Of a stretch of DNA of 18,505 nucleotides, positions 15,492-18,505 are shown piece after piece. Source of the stretch: Sulfitobacter sp. (lineage in GTDB: Bacteria; Pseudomonadota; Alphaproteobacteria; Rhodobacterales; Rhodobacteraceae); the NCBI GenBank assembly GCA_026421135.1, contig JAPKCR010000003.1, positions 1-18,505 on the forward strand, given 5' to 3'. The notes beneath the pieces are model-generated. The model searched no databases. It was not told the origin of the DNA and was given only the letters and a program-made list of their open reading frames with translations. Position 1 is the first letter of the stretch. The number at the start of each line of letters is the position of its first letter. Both the position numbers and the translations under genes were made by a program.

Positions 15492-16157
15492 ATGAACTTA
15501 GGCCATGATTTCACTTTGTGCGACTCGCGGTTGACCGCGCTTGGCTCCGGTGCACTTTGGTGGCCCGAGCATCGAGTTCTATGTGTTTCTGATTTGCACT
15601 TGGGAAAGTCAGAGCGCATCGCGCGCCGTGGCGGTGTCGCTCTCCCCCCCTATGAGACGCGGGACACGTTGATGCGTCTGGCGGATGATCTGGAACGCTG
15701 TGACGCCCAGACGGTCGTTGCTTTGGGTGATAGTTTTGACGATTTGGGCGCGGCATTAGCATTGCCAGAAGAGGAACGCCTCTGGATTGCGAAGCTACAA
15801 GCGGGGCGCAAGTGGATTTGGATCGAGGGCAACCACGACCCGGGGCCCGTTGATCTAGGGGGCGGGCATCTTTCCGAATTTGAGCTTGGCGCGTTGACCT
15901 TCCGACACATCGCAACATCCGGTGCCAGTGGTGAAATTTCGGGCCACTATCACCCCAAGGCGACGATTTCCCTGAAAGGTCGAAACATCTCAAGGCCTGC
16001 CTTTGTCTATGACGACGTACGGCTCATCCTGCCGGCCTATGGCACCTACACCGGTGGCCTACGGACGAGTTCGGAACCGATCCGGTCCCTCATGGCACCA
16101 AACGCTTGTGCAATTCTGACAGGCCCCCGACCCGTCGCATTCCCGATGCCGCGTTAA
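15492..16157 (+). CDS. pdeM: Ligase-associated DNA damage response phosphoesterase PdeM
   Basis: This calcineurin-like metallophosphoesterase has 221 residues from ATG 15492. An in-frame ATG at 15474 adds six residues, and neither start has a good ribosome site. The metal-binding motifs of the family are all visible: SDLHLGK (D34, H36), GDSFDD (D80), GNHDP (N114, H115, D116) and GHYHPK (H152, H154). GALWWPEHRVLCVSDLHLG is characteristic of the N-terminus. The protein is expected to act as a nuclease or phosphodiesterase in the same DNA damage response set as the helicase upstream, from which it is separated by the 176-bp element. A tiny frame ATGAACGAAGCATGA (15481-15495) overlaps the chosen start by four bases and could couple its translation. 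Confidence 0.9.
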   Translation: MNLGHDFTLCDSRLTALGSGALWWPEHRVLCVSDLHLGKSERIARRGGVALPPYETRDTLMRLADDLERCDAQTVVALGDSFDDLGAALALPEEERLWIAKLQAGRKWIWIEGNHDPGPVDLGGGHLSEFELGALTFRHIATSGASGEISGHYHPKATISLKGRNISRPAFVYDDVRLILPAYGTYTGGLRTSSEPIRSLMAPNACAILTGPRPVAFPMPR

Positions 16158-16195
16158 GCGTTTGCAAGCGTTAGGGAATATGTCAGTTTGAGACG

Positions 16196-16202
16196 AAAGG
16201 AG
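16196..16202 (+). promoter_or_regulatory. Strong ribosome-binding site that selects ATG 16209
   Basis: AAAGGAG ends 6 bases before ATG 16209. An in-frame TTG at 16188 lies upstream of this site and cannot use it. Confidence 0.85.
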
Positions 16203-16208
16203 TTCACC

Positions 16209-16628
16209 ATGGATACCGCGACACGAACCCGGATTTACGACAGCTTTGCTGCGCAATCCATGATGGTCACTTTGGGTGCCACGCTGGCTGATGTTTCCAA
16301 TGGAACAGTCAGAATCGAAGCGCCAATTTTACCAGGTTCCCGGCAGCAGCAGGGGTTCGGACACGCGGGCCTGACGTTCTCCATAGGTGACAGTGCCGCA
16401 GGTTACGCCGCCTTGACCAGCCTTCCGCTCGACATGGAAGTCGTCACGGCCGAGATCAAGATTAACCTGATCGCACCAGCCCGTGGTGAAAAGCTGGTCG
16501 CTATTGGCAAGCTAGTTAAACCTGGAAAGCGGCTGTGTGTCGTTACGTCAGAAGTGTTTGCCGTCGAGAACGGCCTAGAGAAACTGATTGCGATTCTGCA
16601 GGGCACGATGGTTCCCGTCCCCCTCTAG
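16209..16628 (+). CDS. PaaI-like hotdog-fold thioesterase
   Basis: The protein has 139 residues, normal for a PaaI/YbgC-type hotdog enzyme. The core helix motif QGFGHAGLTFSIGDSAAGYA corresponds to the family's HGG...D/N-type active-site segment, with the Asp of GDSAAG as the likely catalytic acid. The beta strands follow as VVTAEIKINLIAPARGEKLV and KRLCVVTSEVFAVEN. It would hydrolyse acyl- or phenylacetyl-type CoA thioesters in the cytoplasm; the substrate is not readable. The gene has its own strong ribosome site, 51 bases after pdeM. Its stop overlaps that of the convergent LytTR gene. Confidence 0.88.
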   Translation: MDTATRTRIYDSFAAQSMMVTLGATLADVSNGTVRIEAPILPGSRQQQGFGHAGLTFSIGDSAAGYAALTSLPLDMEVVTAEIKINLIAPARGEKLVAIGKLVKPGKRLCVVTSEVFAVENGLEKLIAILQGTMVPVPL

Positions 16629-17356
16629 ATCAGACCCGCGTCCTGCACGGCCTCTCGGTAGCTGCGGCTGACCGGGATCTCGTCCCCCGAAGTGAGCACC
16701 AGAAAATCGCGGCCCTGCACCCGAAGGTGCTTGGTCACTGCATCCTTAGCAACCCAGTGTGACCTATGAACTTGCAAGCCATCGACATCTTGCAGCGCAT
16801 GAACAGCATCCTGCAGACGCAACAGCACTAAAGCGCTGCCCTTATGGGTCACTACATTCAAATAGTGATCTTGCGCTTCAAGCCTGATCAGTGGCCCACG
16901 CCGATCCAAGGGCAGCCGCCGCAGAAAGGCTGTTTGCGGGTCTTCGAGGGCTGCTTCCGGCCTCGGAGCAAAAGCATATCGAGCGAGGGCAACCGTGCCA
17001 TGCACCACAAGTATGACTAACACCTTGATTGCAAACAAATATATCAGTTGATCAAGGCCGGTCCAGTCGAGGAACAGCCAGCTGTTCAGGATGTGGGTAA
17101 CGCCTGATAGAACGCCTGCAAAACCACTCCACACTACAGCAGCCTTCCAGCGGGCTCGCCGATTGGTTACGCGGACCACGATGGCAGACCCAAAGACTGA
17201 AAGCGCAGTAATGGCTGCCCAATAACTGAATCTGGGCAAGGCCGCCAAAGCATCATGGGTACCGAAAGGCCCTGCAACTGCGCATAGCGCCGTCGCCAGC
17301 GCCCATATCCCCAACAAGATCAACCAGTGTTTTCGTTCACGAAGCGTCGATGACAT
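16625..17356 (-). CDS. Membrane-anchored LytTR-family DNA-binding regulator
   Basis: Read on the minus strand from ATG 17356, this gives 243 residues. A longer frame starts at a TTG (17404) but lacks a start signal. About four membrane segments occupy residues 11-140 (WLILLGIWALATALCAVAG, FSYWAAITALSVFGSAIVV, the region around AGVLSGVTHILN, and LIYLFAIKVLVILVVHGTVA). A linker near residue 150 leads to a C-terminal LytTR domain with LIRLEAQDHYLNVVTH, LQDAVHAL and VHRSHWVAKDAV, ending at EIPVSRSYREAV. There is no receiver domain, so it is a one-component membrane regulator that may sense a membrane signal. It is divergent from the DUF2306 gene with 113 bases between them, which makes that gene a likely target. 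The stop overlaps the thioesterase stop in CTAG (16625-16628). Confidence 0.88.
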   Translation of the reverse strand: MSSTLRERKHWLILLGIWALATALCAVAGPFGTHDALAALPRFSYWAAITALSVFGSAIVVRVTNRRARWKAAVVWSGFAGVLSGVTHILNSWLFLDWTGLDQLIYLFAIKVLVILVVHGTVALARYAFAPRPEAALEDPQTAFLRRLPLDRRGPLIRLEAQDHYLNVVTHKGSALVLLRLQDAVHALQDVDGLQVHRSHWVAKDAVTKHLRVQGRDFLVLTSGDEIPVSRSYREAVQDAGLI

Positions 17357-17387
17357 TCTCAAACCCAACCTGCAATTCACGAAGCCC

Positions 17388-17425
17388 CGGTGCTGTTCGC
17401 GCAAACCCGCTTGGGCTTAGCACCG
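17388..17425. promoter_or_regulatory. Inverted repeat in the divergent LytTR/DUF2306 intergenic region
   Basis: CGGTGCT (17388-17394) is the exact reverse complement of AGCACCG (17419-17425), with starts 31 bases apart, about three helical turns. It lies midway in the 113-base divergent gap and could be an operator for the adjacent LytTR protein or another regulator. LytTR proteins usually bind direct repeats, so this is a weak suggestion. Confidence 0.3.
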
Positions 17426-17469
17426 CAAGTCTGGCACGCAAGGGGCAGTGAATACAACGGAGTTTCCCA

Positions 17470-17868
17470 ATGTCCCTGTCCCCCCTTTTGAACGCCAGCC
17501 TAGTGATCCAGATCCACACGTTTCTGGCCATTACTGCGGTAATTCTGACCGTCGCCATTTTCACCCTGCCACGCGGGTCAACCGCCCACCGCTGGATGGG
17601 CTGGTCTTGGGTGACCCTCATGGCAATCGTCGCGCTCAGCAGCTTTGGCATCCTCGGGATGAGAATGGTCGGCCCCTTTGGCCCGATCCATATCCTGTCG
17701 GCATTTGTCCTGTTTCAGCTTGTGGTGAATGTCCGCGCTGCCAAAACCAAGAACATCCGTACCCATGCCCGCGGCATGAAGTTGCTAACCTTGGGTGCCC
17801 TTGTGGGGGCAGGCGCATTCACATTTCTACCGGGACGCATTATGTATCAGATGGTGGCTGGTGGTTAG
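17470..17868 (+). CDS. DUF2306 family membrane protein
   Basis: The 132-residue protein has four predicted membrane segments, about residues 10-32, 45-63, 69-88 and 105-122. Signatures that fit the DUF2306 family are [40 protein letters not shown] and TFLPGRIMY. The conserved histidines facing the membrane (H40 near the first loop, H74 in GPIHILS, H98 in HARGM) resemble those of small heme or metal membrane proteins, but no function is known. GGAG (17459-17462) lies 7 bases before ATG 17470. It is transcribed away from the LytTR gene, which may control it. Its stop overlaps the folD stop by four bases. Confidence 0.85.
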   Translation: MSLSPLLNASLVIQIHTFLAITAVILTVAIFTLPRGSTAHRWMGWSWVTLMAIVALSSFGILGMRMVGPFGPIHILSAFVLFQLVVNVRAAKTKNIRTHARGMKLLTLGALVGAGAFTFLPGRIMYQMVAGG

Positions 17869-18505
17869 GCAGTCAGGCCCTCGGGTTCGGCCAACCCGTT
17901 GGCACGACAACATGCGGTAACCGTATTGGCCAACAAGCAGGCAATCGTCATTGGGCCAACGCCACCCGGGACAGGGGTAATTGCACCGGCAACTTCGGCA
18001 CAGCTTGCAAAGTCGACATCCCCAACCAGCCGCGTTTTGCCTTCGCCCTTTTCTGGGGCGTCGAACCGGTTGATGCCCACGTCAATCACCGTCGCCCCAG
18101 ATTTGATCCAGTCGCCCGGGACCATCTCAGGGCGGCCAACGGCCGCTACAACAATATCTGCGCGGCGGACCACGTCGGCCAGATCCTTGGTCCGGGAATG
18201 GGCAATTGTCACGGTGCAACTGTCGTTCAACAACAGCTGCGCCATTGGCTTGCCGACAATATTGCTACGGCCAATAATAACGGCATCCATACCAGACAGA
18301 CTGCCGTGGTGATCCCGCAACATCATCAGACATCCCAGCGGCGTACAGGGCACCATCGACTTTTGCCCGGTTCCCAATAGTCCCACGTTCGAGATATGAA
18401 ACCCGTCTACGTCCTTGGCCGGATCAATCGAATTAATCACCAAATCTTCGTTCAGATGCTTGGGCAAAGGCAACTGCACCAAAATCCCGTGAATTTCCGG
18501 GTCGG
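17865..18505 (-). CDS. folD: FolD, methylenetetrahydrofolate dehydrogenase/cyclohydrolase (N-terminus off window)
   Basis: The C-terminal roughly 213 codons lie in the window and the frame runs off the right edge; the family is about 285-300 residues. Family motifs appear in order: [11 protein letters not shown] at the edge, then KDVDGFH and PCTPLGC. The NADP site is [11 protein letters not shown], and it is followed by HSRT, GDVDF and [11 protein letters not shown]. The enzyme interconverts 5,10-methylene- and 10-formyl-tetrahydrofolate in one-carbon metabolism, in the cytosol. The catalytic Tyr/Lys of the N-terminal domain cannot be seen here. The stop codon TAA overlaps the stop of the convergent DUF2306 gene. 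Confidence 0.96.
   Translation of the reverse strand, partial: DPEIHGILVQLPLPKHLNEDLVINSIDPAKDVDGFHISNVGLLGTGQKSMVPCTPLGCLMMLRDHHGSLSGMDAVIIGRSNIVGKPMAQLLLNDSCTVTIAHSRTKDLADVVRRADIVVAAVGRPEMVPGDWIKSGATVIDVGINRFDAPEKGEGKTRLVGDVDFASCAEVAGAITPVPGGVGPMTIACLLANTVTACCRANGLAEPEGLTA

Noticed and set aside
15236..15619. 127-residue minus-strand frame covering the inverted-repeat element and the pdeM start
   Set aside because: Half of it is antisense to pdeM and it has no ribosome site. Only the stretch inside the element (15241-15416) is unusual, and that is reported as a finding.
16151..16173. GCGTTA, GCGTTT, GCGTTA short repeats around the pdeM stop, with a TTGCAA dyad
   Set aside because: The units are only six bases and irregularly spaced, one is within coding sequence, and no binding-site family matches well.
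17448..18380. 310-residue open frame on the + strand
   Set aside because: It runs through the DUF2306 gene and antisense to folD. The protein is rich in His, Asn and Pro and shows no family motif, while both overlapped genes are clearly real.
1..18505. CRISPR arrays, tRNA or rRNA genes, integrase or prophage genes
   Set aside because: No direct-repeat/spacer pattern, cloverleaf, rRNA segment or recombinase motif was found on either strand.

Overview
The window comes from an alphaproteobacterium, most likely the Roseobacter clade (Rhodobacterales). The placement is an inference from gene order and protein style: a tad/cpa locus in which an OmpA-like lipoprotein takes the CpaD position, followed by a ligase-associated repair helicase and phosphoesterase, and a membrane LytTR protein. 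No rRNA, tRNA, CRISPR array, transposase or integrase is visible. Coding density is high, and no gene-free stretch exceeds 300 bases.

Region 1 (2-10477) is a tad (type IVc, Flp) pilus locus read on the + strand. In order it holds a small prepilin-like protein whose 5' end may lie outside the window, CpaB/RcpC, the secretin CpaC/RcpA, an OmpA-like lipoprotein, CpaE/TadZ, the motor ATPase CpaF/TadA, the inner-membrane platform TadB and TadC, two TPR lipoproteins (TadD-like) and the prepilin peptidase CpaA/TadV. Together these process a pilin, energise assembly, anchor the platform and pass the fibre through the outer membrane. The usual minor pseudopilins TadE/F/G are not in the window. The locus is punctuated by three longer gaps (155-372, 1237-1432, 3555-3825) that carry hairpins. 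From cpaF onward the genes are tightly packed, with stop/RBS and ATGA overlaps.

Region 2 (10478-12752) holds an AAA+ ATPase of unknown role, preceded by two adjacent dyads. A beta-hydroxyacid-dehydrogenase-like NAD(P) enzyme follows 4 bases after it. A G/C-rich hairpin closes the region.

Region 3 (12753-16157) carries two members of the ligase-associated DNA damage response set: the Lhr-type DEXH helicase and the PdeM phosphoesterase. A 176-bp element bounded by 22-bp inverted repeats (15241-15416) lies between them. The usual partners, an ATP-dependent ligase and an MBL-fold exonuclease, are not here.

Region 4 (16158-18505) holds a PaaI-like hotdog thioesterase, a convergent membrane-anchored LytTR regulator, a divergent DUF2306 membrane protein, and the C-terminal part of FolD running off the right edge. 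Both convergent pairs overlap by 4 bases at their stop codons.

The best candidates for something undescribed are the AAA+ ATPase joined to the pilus locus, the 176-bp element with mutually exclusive folds, and the pilin-like protein with D5-W6 in place of E5-Y6 and a duplicated tail.
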